64,000 bases of DNA from positions 32,636,373 to 32,700,372 of the forward strand of contig OX328123.1 of the NCBI GenBank assembly GCA_946811695.1, in the 5' to 3' direction. Source of the DNA: Gonocerus acuteangulatus (lineage: Eukaryota; Arthropoda; Insecta; Hemiptera; Coreidae). Both the position numbers and the translations under genes were made by a program. Positions within the stretch are counted from its first letter, which is position 1; every line of letters starts with the position of its first letter. The notes under the pieces are model-generated. The model did no database searches and had not been told where the DNA came from. It saw nothing but the letters and a program-made list of their open reading frames with translations. This document shows positions 25,101 through 36,937 of this stretch, piece by piece.

Positions 25101-27081
25101 TCAATACTTAGGATTTACGAATCAGAAAAGAATATGTAAATACAATTACATCCGTTCCCTAGTGATTAATATTTCTATAAAGCTTCATTTCTAAAATTGT
25201 TGTTTTAAAATTTGAAAATTAAGTCATTATATATACAGGGGTCAAAATTGTCCTATATTTTGAGGCCAGAGTTTCTGTACATTTAAATTTAATGTCTTTA
25301 ATCGCCAAAAATTAATGATTTTTATTGATTTAAGTCTTTAAAGTTACAGAAATTCCGGTCTCAAAATATAGGTCAACTTCAACCTCTGTATATATGATCC
25401 GTCAACTCTGCTATGCTCCCAAAATTATCCACTTAAGATCCACCATTTTAGAATAGTTATTTTATTATTTGCTTTGTAAATAAACAAATATTTTAGTTAT
25501 AGGTTTATATAATGAACAGCTAGGTATTAACCAGCTCTCTATATAGACTAGATACATTTAAAAAGTCTGATTTTGTTTTTAAAGCCGGTTTTAGTAAAAA
25601 AATTCAATTTAAATTAAAAAAAACCGATTTAAATAAAAAAAATCTGATTTAAATCAAATAAATCCGATTTTTTTTACACCCTGTTTTTAATTGAAATTAT
25701 TTTTCTTTTAATGGGCTTGAAATTTGCTTTTCAAATCACGAAAAAGTCTTGAAATTGGCTTTACCAAAAGTAGTAGACACCCTACATTTGAAATTCTTGG
25801 AAACAAGTAAAATACATATATTTAGTATACTTACACTACTACAGCAGTGATGCATACATTTTGGGTAATTTGCGGCTGAACAGCTGTGTTGACTCCCTTT
25901 GCTAGATAGTATCTGAGCTGTAGTAGAGTAGGTTATTTTCTCAAATCCACCATCCCACGTTTTTTTTTTCTCTTTTTTTTTTCATTGTTTCTTTTTTAAA
26001 AGACTATTCAAGCACGTGTGTGTATATGTATATATATGGGGGCGAGGTTAAGTCAGTGATACAACACTCGACTAATGTTCAGGAGTATCTGGGCTCTGAA
26101 CTCTCGCAGGCACTCAAAATTTTATCTTTGTGTGTCTTTGGTCGATTTTTGGATTCGGGATTCCAGACTGTCCGTAAGCCCACCGTACGTTTAATTTATT
26201 TAATTGGACCTGCAAAGGAGAAAATTAGGCGGACAGAGTGTATTACTGATCACAATATCTCCGTAGTGTGTTGTATGGTCAATAATCAGATGGCCTTACA
26301 GTTTCGGGCCATTATGGCCTATTACGGGACTGGTGAATATATATATATATCCACCAGGATATATATATTCTTTATATATGGCCAAGGTCAAAAGAATAGT
26401 ACTCCAATTCTCTTTGTACTATTTATTGTTTGTACACCCTACACGTTTCGTGGCCTTTATGCCACCTCCTCAGGGGCCATTACATCCCTATGTGTGGCTA
26501 GCTCGCCACCCATACCAAGACTATCCACACATAGGGATGTAATGGCCCCTGAGGAGGTGGCATAAAGGCCACAAAACGTGTAGGGCGTACAAACAATAAA
26601 TAGTACAAAGAGAATTGGAGTACTATTCTTTTGACCTTGGCCATATATAAAGAATAAATAATTATACGTAAATAAAGGTCAGAAATACGTGGAAAATAAT
26701 ATATATATATATATCCACCAGGATATGGTGGTTATATGTCCTGTTATATTAATATAACAATAACTCAAACTATATTATCTTTAAAGATAAACGAGAGTGA
26801 CGAGAACTATAAACTTAGAAGTATTGATTGTGAGGAAAGTACATTTATTTTAAATATATTGTCTTCATTTTGCAGGAGTGTGGTAGGTCTTCATCCTGAA
26901 TGATTAGTTTATAAAATAGATTTGCCTCTCTCGACAGTATTCCAGGGTGTCTACTGCACAAAAATCATGAAAATGTCACAAAATTGAAAATAGGGCACAA
27001 AAGTCATGAATTTTGATACCATGCCACGAAATATCAGTTTTACCTGAGTCTAACATAATCTGAGGTCTTCTGTGCATTCGT

Positions 27082-27113
<32 letters not shown>

Positions 27114-29349
27114 GGCGCATCGAATTAAATCTGGGCCATTAGCGCCGACGTCCAGGGTGCAACCAGGAATTTTCTCCGCGAGCCCTGAGATGAGAAAATT
27201 TTTGGCGCCGATGGGGATCGAACCCACCATCTCCCGCTTATGAATCTAGCGCGCTAGCCACTAGACCACGGGAGACCCCTGCATTCGTAATTGTCGCCGT
27301 TTTCGTATGGGGACTCAATTCTATCTACCTCCCCGTCCTCTCTTATGTTAGATTCTTTTTTTGTATCATTTACACATCAATTATCCATTATTTACAAGTA
27401 TTTTTATTTCTCCTTGTTCATATTCAGACTTTAATATTGAAATTATGTACACTTTAATTTACTAAATTATGTACATTGACAATAAATATTTAGTTGGTAA
27501 TATTTTTAGAAATTTTGAGTTCTACTACCATTGTTCCAAATTTCTGAGGCTTCTAATTCCATATTCACTCTAAAATTTTTAGTATCATCTTTTCGTCACA
27601 TTTATAATTATTTTTAGATGGAACGGCATTTTTCTCCAGCGGTGGTACTCCCCCTCACTTCTTCCCGGAATATTTCGATGGATTCATCTCCATCTTCTTC
27701 AGCCAGGTACTTGTTTCTTCCTCGGTGGTTGCCAAGGGAATGGCAACCACCGAGGAAGAAACAAGTACCTGGCTGAAGAAGATGGAGATGAATCCATCGA
27801 AATATTCCGGGAAGAAGTGAGGGGGAGTACCACCGCTGGAGAAAAATGCCGTTCCATCTAAAAATACTATCCCAGCGACGAAAAATAACATCAAACATTT
27901 ATAATTATTGTAACTATCCTCTTTATTAACATATGAGGCACATTTTATACAGTTTTAAATTACAGTTTTAGATTTCACAGTAATCCGTGTAAAGTTACAA
28001 TTAATTTTAAACTAAAAGGTTAAGGCTTTTTCTTTTTGAGTGAAATTATTTTTGTTTTAATGGGCATGAAATTCGCATTTAAAATCATGAAAAAGCCATG
28101 AAATTAGCTTTCACAAAGGTTGTAGACACCCTGTATTCGTTTTCATTTATTCATTGCGCCTTTCGAAGCCTGTCTCTGAAGGCACTGTGCATTTTAGAAG
28201 ACCACTTTAAATGACTCATGCTGTAGAAAGCGTGAGATGTCTGCAATGACTAAGATCTGCTGACGAAGCTCGCCATATATGGAATTAAAAAAAACTGCTG
28301 GAGATCAGTTTCTGTGACAAATCCTTCTTTTTGAAACCCATTTTATTCCATTAGTTATCCCTTGCTTAACTTTCAGTACTTTTTTTATTTTTGTAATGTC
28401 TTATAAACAAAGTATTGAAAAAGTTGCAGCTGAGATGTATTCATCTTGGGTAATTTGCGGCTGAATTGCTGTGTTGACCCTCTACCTAGATAGTATCTGA
28501 GCTGCTTTAGCACGTTGACTGCGGGAAAGCTAAAACCCAAATCACCCAAAAAATTGTACATTTTTTCTTCCATTTTATGATTTAATTTGTGTTATTGAGT
28601 TTTAACGGAAATAGTCTGCAGATTTGCTGACCTCATTTGCATAGATACTCGTTATATTAACCCTATCGATACCAAGATAAGTGCACGGTGAAGGGTTCTC
28701 CTGTACAGGATGCTCGCCCTCAGCCTCAAGCCTCCCGTACGGTAGACGTTTTTATTTCTCTCGCTCATGATGCCTTGTCTCTGAGCAATCTCCTTGCGGA
28801 ATTTTAAGTAACTTTTTTTTTACACATTTACTGATGTGTTATCTATTTGTACAAACAAAGCACCACAGCTGTTATGTTCTCTCTAATTTTTTCCCTGATC
28901 CACTAGAATAATTGTATTTTGATTCAAGTGGATGTGCTGACCATACCGAAAAGTTCTATAAAAATAAAACAGAACTAGCAGCTAGAACCTCGTTCATTTA
29001 CAAATCCTCTAAGAAAACATCATATTCCAATCCATGTTTCTTACTAATTTCTCAGTACTTTTATTGGTATTTTTAACATGAAGTTTTCATCATTTCTTTC
29101 TTTGTGTTTTTGGGGCAAACAAGGTAGTAAAATATTGCAGCAATGATGTAATTGTCTTGGGTAATTTGCGTCTGAAGTTCTATGTTGACCCTCTTGTTAG
29201 ATAATATCTGAGCTGCATTAAAATATGAAACTAATTAAGAATATTGGCAATACATGAGCTTCCGACAAGTTCTATTCGATCTCAAGTAAATTTTTAAAGC
29301 AAAATCCCTTTATATAATGGATGTGATTCATGACGTTCAGGCAAAAGAG

Positions 29350-29385
<36 letters not shown>

Positions 29386-32300
29386 TATAGTATAGTATAG
29401 TTACACTACTACAGCAGTGATGCATACATTTTGGGTAATTTGCGGCTGAACAGCTGTGTTGACTCCCTTTGCTAGATAGTATCTGAGCTGTAGTTAAGAT
29501 GTTCTTTTTCTTTCTTATTCCCCTTTCTAGATGGTGGAGGAACAGCAAATCAGTGAGCACATCTCTGAAAATAGTCAACCTCCTTCAATGATTATGGCTT
29601 TTTCATAGGCAGTTTTTATTGACGTTTGTAGCATCAATGCTCGACTACTTATTTTTTAATTTTTCAACAAATAAATAGTTATGTAATTTTAACACTTACA
29701 ATAATATTGAAAGTGGAAAGAGTCTATTTACATTTAATAATGGTCTATTTAATTTAGTTAGTAACTCAGTGTCTTATTCCAAATAAATAATGGTTTCTAA
29801 AAAGTAGGGTATCACAGTTATGGCTCAATAAATGACATACTAAATAATAAATTGATTTTTATACAGTTTCAATTTATAAGTAAAGATGGAATGGTTGGGA
29901 TTCGGCTAAATAAACCTCAATATGATTTTGTTTTAAAAAATCTATATTTCGGACGTTTCGGCTACTCATTGGTAGCCTTCGTCAGCTAAAATGACAAAAA
30001 AAAAAAATTAATACAGAAACAAAAAAAAGTTTATAATTGTGATAGGTAACAGAACTATAAATACAATTAACTTATAAAAGAACATATCGTCTTAAATTCT
30101 TAGAATGAGTAGAATGAAAAAATAAATAGGTTAGAATAATTGATTTTAATAGTAATTATTAACATTAATTGTTTTACAAAGAAATAAGAAACTACATACC
30201 AATGACAAATATAGTAGCTGATAGTAACATTCATTAATTTTACAAAGAAATAAGATACTACATACCAGTGGAAATGCCGAGCGGCAGAGGAAGACCAAGG
30301 TTGGCAATTAAGTAACCATTGTGAAAGTGTCTAAGGAAAAAGGAATCTACTGGGGTATATGTAACTGAAAACAGCAGTGGTGGGAGAAAGGTCGGTAAGG
30401 ATCAAAAGGCATGTTTATGACAGGAAAGGAGAAAAAAGTGTTAATGGAAGGATACCCAAGGGGCATGGGAAAATCTAGTTGGGAGGTCGGGAGAGTTTTT
30501 GGAAAATATTAGCGTACATAGGAGAAATGCCTTGTTGGTCAGTTTTGTAGTTAATATTGTTTTTGTTTAAGTTGATGTGTACACATTCCGAGATTGTAAT
30601 CTTTTTTTGTTTCGTTGTGTTGTCGAAGTTAAAAGTGTGTTTTTGCGTAATGGCATGTTTAGCAAGTGCAGATTTATCTATTTCTTTATCGAAATAGATA
30701 ATTCTGCACGTGTTCGTTTATGTTGTGTAAGATGTGAGTGAATGTCATTTATGGTTTCTCCTATGTATACACCATTACAGGAAGGAGTTTGGCAAGGGAC
30801 TTGGTAAACACAACGGGTGGTTTGTTCAAAAGGGATGGGATCTTTGAGTTTGGTATAGAGGGTTTTGAGTTTGTTGGTAGTTTTTAAACCAAAATTTAGG
30901 GAAGGGTAGGATTTTTTTATTGTCTTTGTAAGTTTATCAGTCAGTCCAGGTGTAAATGGTAGAGATCGGAACATTTGGGAACTGGGAGTTAGGGAAGAAT
31001 TGGGAGAGACAGTGTTGGAAGGTTGGGATTTTACTTTTTTAACAAGGGATTTTATGAGGTTGGGGGGAAATTGGTTGCGTGCCAATATATCTGAGGCGAT
31101 ATTAATATTTTTATAGTGGAAGGAAGCATGGGATAGGGAGAGGACCTTCCAACACTGTCTCTCCCAATTCTTCCCTAACTCCCAGTTCCCAAATGTTCCG
31201 ATCTCTACCATTTACACCTGGACTGACTGATAATCTTACAAAGACAATAAATTTTGGTATCCCTAAATTTTGGTTTAAAAACTACCAACAAACTCAAAAC
31301 CCTCCATACCAAACTCAAAGATCCCATCCCTTTTGAACAAACCACCCGTTGTGTTTACCAAGTCCCTTGCCAAACTCCTTCCTGTAATGGTGTATACATA
31401 GGAGAAACCATAAATGACATTCACTCACATCTTACACAACATAAACGAACCATCACTAATAAAGAAATAGATAAATCTGCACTTGCTAAACACACCATTA
31501 CGCAAAAACACACTTTTAACTTCGACGACACAACGAAACAAAAAAAGACTACAGATCTCGGAATGTGTACACATAAACTTAAACAAAAACACAAAACTGA
31601 CCAACAAGGCATTTCTCCTATGTACGCTAATATTTTCCAAATACTCTCCCGACCTCCCACCTAGATTTTTACCATGCCCCTTGGATATCCTTCCATTAAC
31701 ACCTTTTTCTCCTTTCCTGTCATAAAATGTCATAAACATGCCTTTTGATCCTTACCGCCCTTTCTCCCACCACCTGCTGTTTTCAGTTACATTTATCCCA
31801 GTAGATTCCTTTTTCCTTAGACACTTTCACAATGGTTACTTAATTGCCAACCTTGGTCTTCCTCTGCCGCTCGGCATTTCCATTGGTATGTAGTTTCTTA
31901 TTTCTTCGTAAAATCAATTAATGTTACTAATTACTATTAAAATCAATTATTGTACCTATTTACTTTTTCATTCAACTCATTCTAAGAATTTAAGACGATA
32001 TGTTCTTTTATAAGTTAATTGTATCTATAGTTCTGTTACCTATCACAATTATACATTTTTTTTGTTTCTGTATTAATTTCTTTTTTTTTGTCATTTTAGC
32101 TGACGAAGGCTACCAATGAGTAGCCGAAACGTCCGAAATATAGATTTTTTAAAACAAAATCATATTGAGGTTTATTTAGCCGAATCCCAACCATTCCATC
32201 TTTACTTATCACCTCGACGGCTAACTATCTAATCATCATAATTATTATTAATGTTGTGAAGTTTTCTATGACATCATTAGAAATCCTAATTAAAATGCTT

Positions 32301-33237
32301 ATCCCATTGATGCAGTACATTAACCACAATATAATAAATAATATCACTACAGCAATGATGCATTTCTTTTGGGTAATTTGCGACTGAAATTGCAGTGTTG
32401 ACCCTTATAGCTAGATAGTATATCTGAGCTGTAGTTAAGTTCTTTTCAATTAGCTGGATTTTCATTTTATTATTTTTAAATTAATCTAATATAAAATTTC
32501 ATGTCTAAAATCTAAAATAATAACTTCATGTATCGTGGGAAATCATGTGTATTTCAATCCATACATTATTATTTTCCAATATGAAACTTTTTTTAATTAA
32601 ATATGAAATATTTACATACTGTACATGATAAATTGGAGTCACAAAATTCTTCAATCATTCTCGCCTTCTAGCTCTTATCATTATAAACTATTTAAACTAC
32701 GATATTATTATCTGAATGTGACTAATATTTTGTGCTGACATGCCAACAGCTGGTGAACTGGTGGGCGATGATGATGAAGACGAAGACCTTGAGGATGAGC
32801 TAGACGAGGAGGACCTGGAAGACCTCGAAGACAGTCCGGAGAGGAACAATGTTCGTATTTAGTTTCTACTTCTTTTAATATAACCCATTTTAGACAGATC
32901 TGCTATTTCAGAGCAGATCCATTTATAGAACTCATTGATTGTATTCGAAATGACAGTAAACAAAATTTCCAATGGCCATAGCTGCGTTGAATCTGCTGGT
33001 TCCCACTGATCACCGCAATTATGCATCGTTGGGCGTGGCCAGTACTGGCCACATGATGAAGTTGGCATTATAAAAGGGTGGCAACCTATAGACAGCCTGG
33101 CGTTAATGGCTCAGTCCGGTGTATCAACTGATAATACTCTTAAATTTTTTTTTTTAATACTTTCTTAACTCCAAATGTAACCAAAATTGAAACATCTTGC
33201 CTGAGACGTATTTTAAAGATGTAGAAAATATTTCAAT

Positions 33238-33296
<59 letters not shown>

Positions 33297-36200
33297 AAGT
33301 GAAAAATACATATATATATTTCTCACTTCTTCTTATTTCTTTCTATGGCAGGGAGCCATAAAGTAGTACACCATTCGTTCTGTTCAACTACTTTATTTGA
33401 AATCTTGGCCCCAAAGAAATAAGAAGAAGTGAAAAATATATATGGGGTCATCATTCAGAAGAATTAATATAAATATACATAAATACAAATTTGAACCTCC
33501 GTTACTTTCCTGATCCATGGGATCTGAAACATAAAGTTTTCTAGTCGGCACTTCCGGATTGCTTCATGAGGTCAACCTCATAAGCAGGTTTCCTCCCTAT
33601 GGAAGGAGGGAGGAATCACGCTGGAATGCTGCGACTAGGGCAGCATGAATGGGGTTGAAGTAGAGTTTGCTCCAATGAGTACCCAGCTCTACCACTGAGC
33701 CATTGTGAAATACCCTATCTGTAAAATGTAATTGATTATTATTGTGTTTTCTTTCATCTTTTTTTATATTATATTTTCATACTTCATAGTTCATCTGTAT
33801 TTTGCATTTTTTTCAGATAGAAGAGAAAAAACGCAAACTCTCACAGTCAAATTCAACAAAAAACAAAGGGAAGAAAATGAAAGGGGATGATGTAAGTAAA
33901 AATTTTACTATTATTTTACTAAAATTTTTTAGGAAATAAGTGCCTAAACATCAGGAATTAAGCATTTCCACTTTACTCCTTAACAGTAGAAGAAACTGTT
34001 TGGCTGGCATTATCAGTACACATCTGGTTACATACATGTTTAGTGGAACAATTGGGTTGCCCGGAAAATAATGCAGGATTTTGTTTTTAAAAAATCCTCT
34101 AAATAATCTGTTTACGTTTACTGGATTATGCATGTGTATGAATGTCACCACTTATTAATCCTCTTCTAAATGATATTGTTTGTTTACCTCTGTAGCATTG
34201 TGGTACTTTAAAATAATTCAGTCTTTCCTACAATGTCAGATTTCGTACAATTTTCTTATACATGTTTAACCTCGGCCGAAGCAGAGCCCAGACGGCTAGA
34301 AACATGAACCAAGTCTGGGGCGAGGGTAGTGTTAATGAGCGCACTGTTCAAAGGTGGCTTAAAAAATGTCGGGATGGAGACTTCAGCCTTGAAGATAAAG
34401 AAGGTCACGGAAGGCCTTCCTCTCTTGATGGCGATGTTCTGCGATCATTGGTGGAAGAAAACCCCAAAATAACTGTTCGAGAACTTGTAGAAGATAATCT
34501 TAATGTTAGCAAATTGACCGTACATTACCACCTCAAGTCAATAAGAAAAGTGAAGAAGCTCGAAAGTTGGGTTCCACACGTATTAAACAGTTGCCAAAAA
34601 AATCAGCGCAAAAATCACCCCTTTTCTAGCCAAAATTGTTACTTGTAATGAAAAGTACATTCCCTACGATAACAGCAGACGTTCTGAACAGTTACTTGAC
34701 AATAGCCGTCAATTCTTCAAAACCATCAATTCTGAATCCTATTGTAACCAAATTAGCGCCATGCATCAGAAATTGGCAATACTGAAGCCGTCCTTGGTCA
34801 ATAGGAAAGGGCACATTTTCTTGCACGACAAGCCTGGCTATATTTCTCATGTGTTGTAAAGTCACAAAAACTGTTGTAGCTTGGCTATGAAACTTAGCCA
34901 CATTCTCTGGACCTCTCGTCTACTACCATTTTTTAGACACCTGAACCACTACTTACAACATAAAATATATATGGATCAAGCAGAATTGGAATTAGAAAAT
35001 GTGTTTATTGACTTTATAAATTCTAAGAATACTGAATATTATTTAGACGGTATAAAAAAGTTACCAACTCGGGAGAAATGTATTGAGAGTATGGGAGACT
35101 ATTTTGATTAAGGAACACAGTTATAAAATACTTTTTTTATTTTTTTCATTTTAATTCCAAAATCCTACATTATTTTCTGGACAACCCAATAACAGTGTGT
35201 TCGGGCTGTCAATTAGTTTCAGGAAGATACTTCAACCTAAAGACCTATAAGTAATCATTAAAAACAAAATTTGAATCAATGAGTGAAGAATTTCTAACTT
35301 AAGATTTTTTTTTCAGTTAAACTGTTCTATAATAAAAGTCCGACCCGCAGGAACTGCGTCATCTTAGCGCGGTTCAGTTTTTATCCCTAGTGTCATTTGG
35401 GAAGATTGAAATAGAAACCGTTTTTATTTTGGTTCAACCTTTTCCCCGTAAACAAAGGGCCCGTTATCAAGGGGCAGCGTACCCTTATACCTAGTGTTGT
35501 AAAAGAGCGCGCCTTTAAGGCTAGAAGGCGCGGCTCCTAAAAGCTCGAGCTCTCAGAGCTTGGACAGGGCTCGATAGAAGGCGCGAGCCTTAAAGGCTCG
35601 GCTCGGGAGAAGGGGCATGCTTTGAAGCCTTTTACTTTTTATTTCCAAAATGGCGGATGGCGGGCAAAGAGCTGCTTCATGAAATATACTTTAGTAGATT
35701 CGTCCTAAATTCTTTCCGCCACATTGAAATTATTCGCTGGCATTTAAATTCACCATTTCATTGATAAACTAATTATATGGATCACTAATTGGGTAAAAAT
35801 AGTAACTTTTCCTAAAAAATAAACTCTTCTGTGAGACGGTGATGGCAACACGGTCGTACTACTACTATACTACTATAACCGTGCTTGCCGAAGCTTTACC
35901 TTCACAGGGCTCCAAGGCCGAGCCTTCAAGGCTCGATGGAGAACCTTGCCGAACCTTCAGGGCTTGATAAGGTTAGGCTGAAGCCTCACCCTAGAGCCTT
36001 CATCGAGCCCTCAGAACTCGAGCTGTAGAGGTTAGGTTCAAGGTTCAGGCCTGAAGCCTCTAGTCAGGGCTCGCTATTAACAACACTACTTATACCTGGA
36101 ATGGCACCCACCACAGGTTGGCCAGCCCAACTGCTACAAATAGTTATTTCAAATATCAAAATATTTCTATTTTTCTTGATTTCTTCTACAGTAATACTAA

Positions 36201-36897
36201 TTCTATAAATAAATGCAATTAAAAAAACAAAACAACAATCCGTTAAAATGTGAGCTAAACAACTACGAAAACCCGGTCAAAAGAACAAAACAAACACAGC
36301 ACTTATTTCTCTGATTGAAAATTCCTAATCAAAAATGTCTTTAGAATCTTTTTTGTAGAGAATTATGTAAGCTTTCGAATGGTAAACTTCCGCTTCCCAA
36401 GATTCTCAACTGCTTTAGTGATATTAAGGAAAATTTACAAAGTTACCAAAACTTTTCATGTCTATTAATAAAATATTTTATTCTAACCCTTCCTTAACTC
36501 CAAACGTAACCAAAATTTCAACATACTAGTTTTGATGAAAGTTGAACATGCAGAAAATGTTTCAACTGAATCCCATGATTCTAAGTACCCAAACCAAAAT
36601 CGGTATTCAACAACTATTTTTCCCATTTTCTCGAAAACGGTTAAAGCTATCGCCTTGAAAATGGTTTCATTCATTTTCCTTGGCCAAGAAGCCTACAAAA
36701 CGAGTACTTACAAGCATATGAACTCAAAAACGTAAGCGTTACGATTATTTTGCGCGAATTTTGCCCCAAACGCCATTTTCCAGTGGGTGGATTTTGCTGG
36801 TTAACGAACTTGACCTTTCAAATTGGACGACGGATGTTTGTACCAAATTTCATCAAAATCGAACCATCAGGGAAGCCAGAAATGAGCGAACAGACAA

Positions 36898-36937
<40 letters not shown>

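Larger units (their letters stand above)
22435..25683 (+). mobile_element. hAT transposon, decayed, with perfect 8-bp target duplication
   Basis: Begins CAGGGTATCAACGATTTAAA and ends with the inverse of CAGGGTGTAAAAAAAATCGG. It is flanked by TTTTTAAT on both sides (22427-22434, 25684-25691). It retains a transposase C-terminal fragment (22811-23020) and is itself interrupted by the mariner foldback at 23109-23807. Long A/T runs of ATTTAAATCA-type repeats lie at both ends. Confidence 0.85.
22310..25785. mobile_element. Element X copy 2, split by a hAT insertion
   Basis: The left piece (about 22310-22434) matches element X at 27340-28040 (TTAGATTC..., TATCACGGTAATCCATGTAA). The right piece (about 25684-25785) matches 28041-28143 and ends GTAGACACCCT. 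The 3.25 kb between them is the hAT at 22435-25683. Confidence 0.65.
26366..26656. mobile_element. Foldback carrying two inverted hammerhead-like motifs
   Basis: Arms 26366-26501 and 26521-26656 pair about centre 26511. Each arm contains GCCACCTCCTCAGGGGCC or its complement, and the CCCTACACGTTTCGTGGCCT block. A single-arm relative lies at 43253-43390. TATCCACCAGGATAT blocks beside (TA)n flank the foldback on both sides (about 26347 and 26711). Confidence 0.8.
26943..28143. mobile_element. Element X copy 1 (CAGGGTGTCTAC termini)
   Basis: Perfect 12-bp inverted termini CAGGGTGTCTAC ... GTAGACACCCTG. Direct flanks share TATTC (26938-26942 and 28144-28148); an 8-bp duplication is not visible, so the hAT assignment is tentative. 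Sub-terminal regions contain repeated CATGAAA/TCATGAA words. The 1.2 kb includes a SINE (27086-27279) and a perfect palindrome (27609-27866). No transposase was seen. Confidence 0.7.
31145..32209 (+). mobile_element. Penelope-like element 3' part, right arm of inverted pair
   Basis: The plus-strand copy of the same PLE tail mirrors 29876-31022 with small indels. It ends beyond the hammerhead motif in AACCATTCCATCTTTACTTAT. Confidence 0.88.
22069..32749 (+). other. Nlp intron 3-4 interval (10.7-kb intron hosting snoRNAs)
   Basis: Donor GTAAGT and acceptor CCAACAG. It contains five box C/D snoRNA copies, a nested element X/hAT/mariner block, two hammerhead-bearing inverted pairs, a SINE and a palindrome, each listed separately. 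No additional coding exon was recognised. Confidence 0.8.
34052..35189 (+). mobile_element. Mariner element, decayed
   Basis: Imperfect ~32-bp inverted termini (TTGGGTTGCCCGGAAAATAA left; TTGGGTTGTCCAGAAAATAA right, reversed). TA follows the right end, and the left TA has mutated to AA. Transposase fragments lie within. Confidence 0.88.

Noticed and set aside
26020..26565. 181-codon plus-strand frame
   Set aside because: Runs through a (TA)n block and into the foldback; the translation is of repeat sequence.
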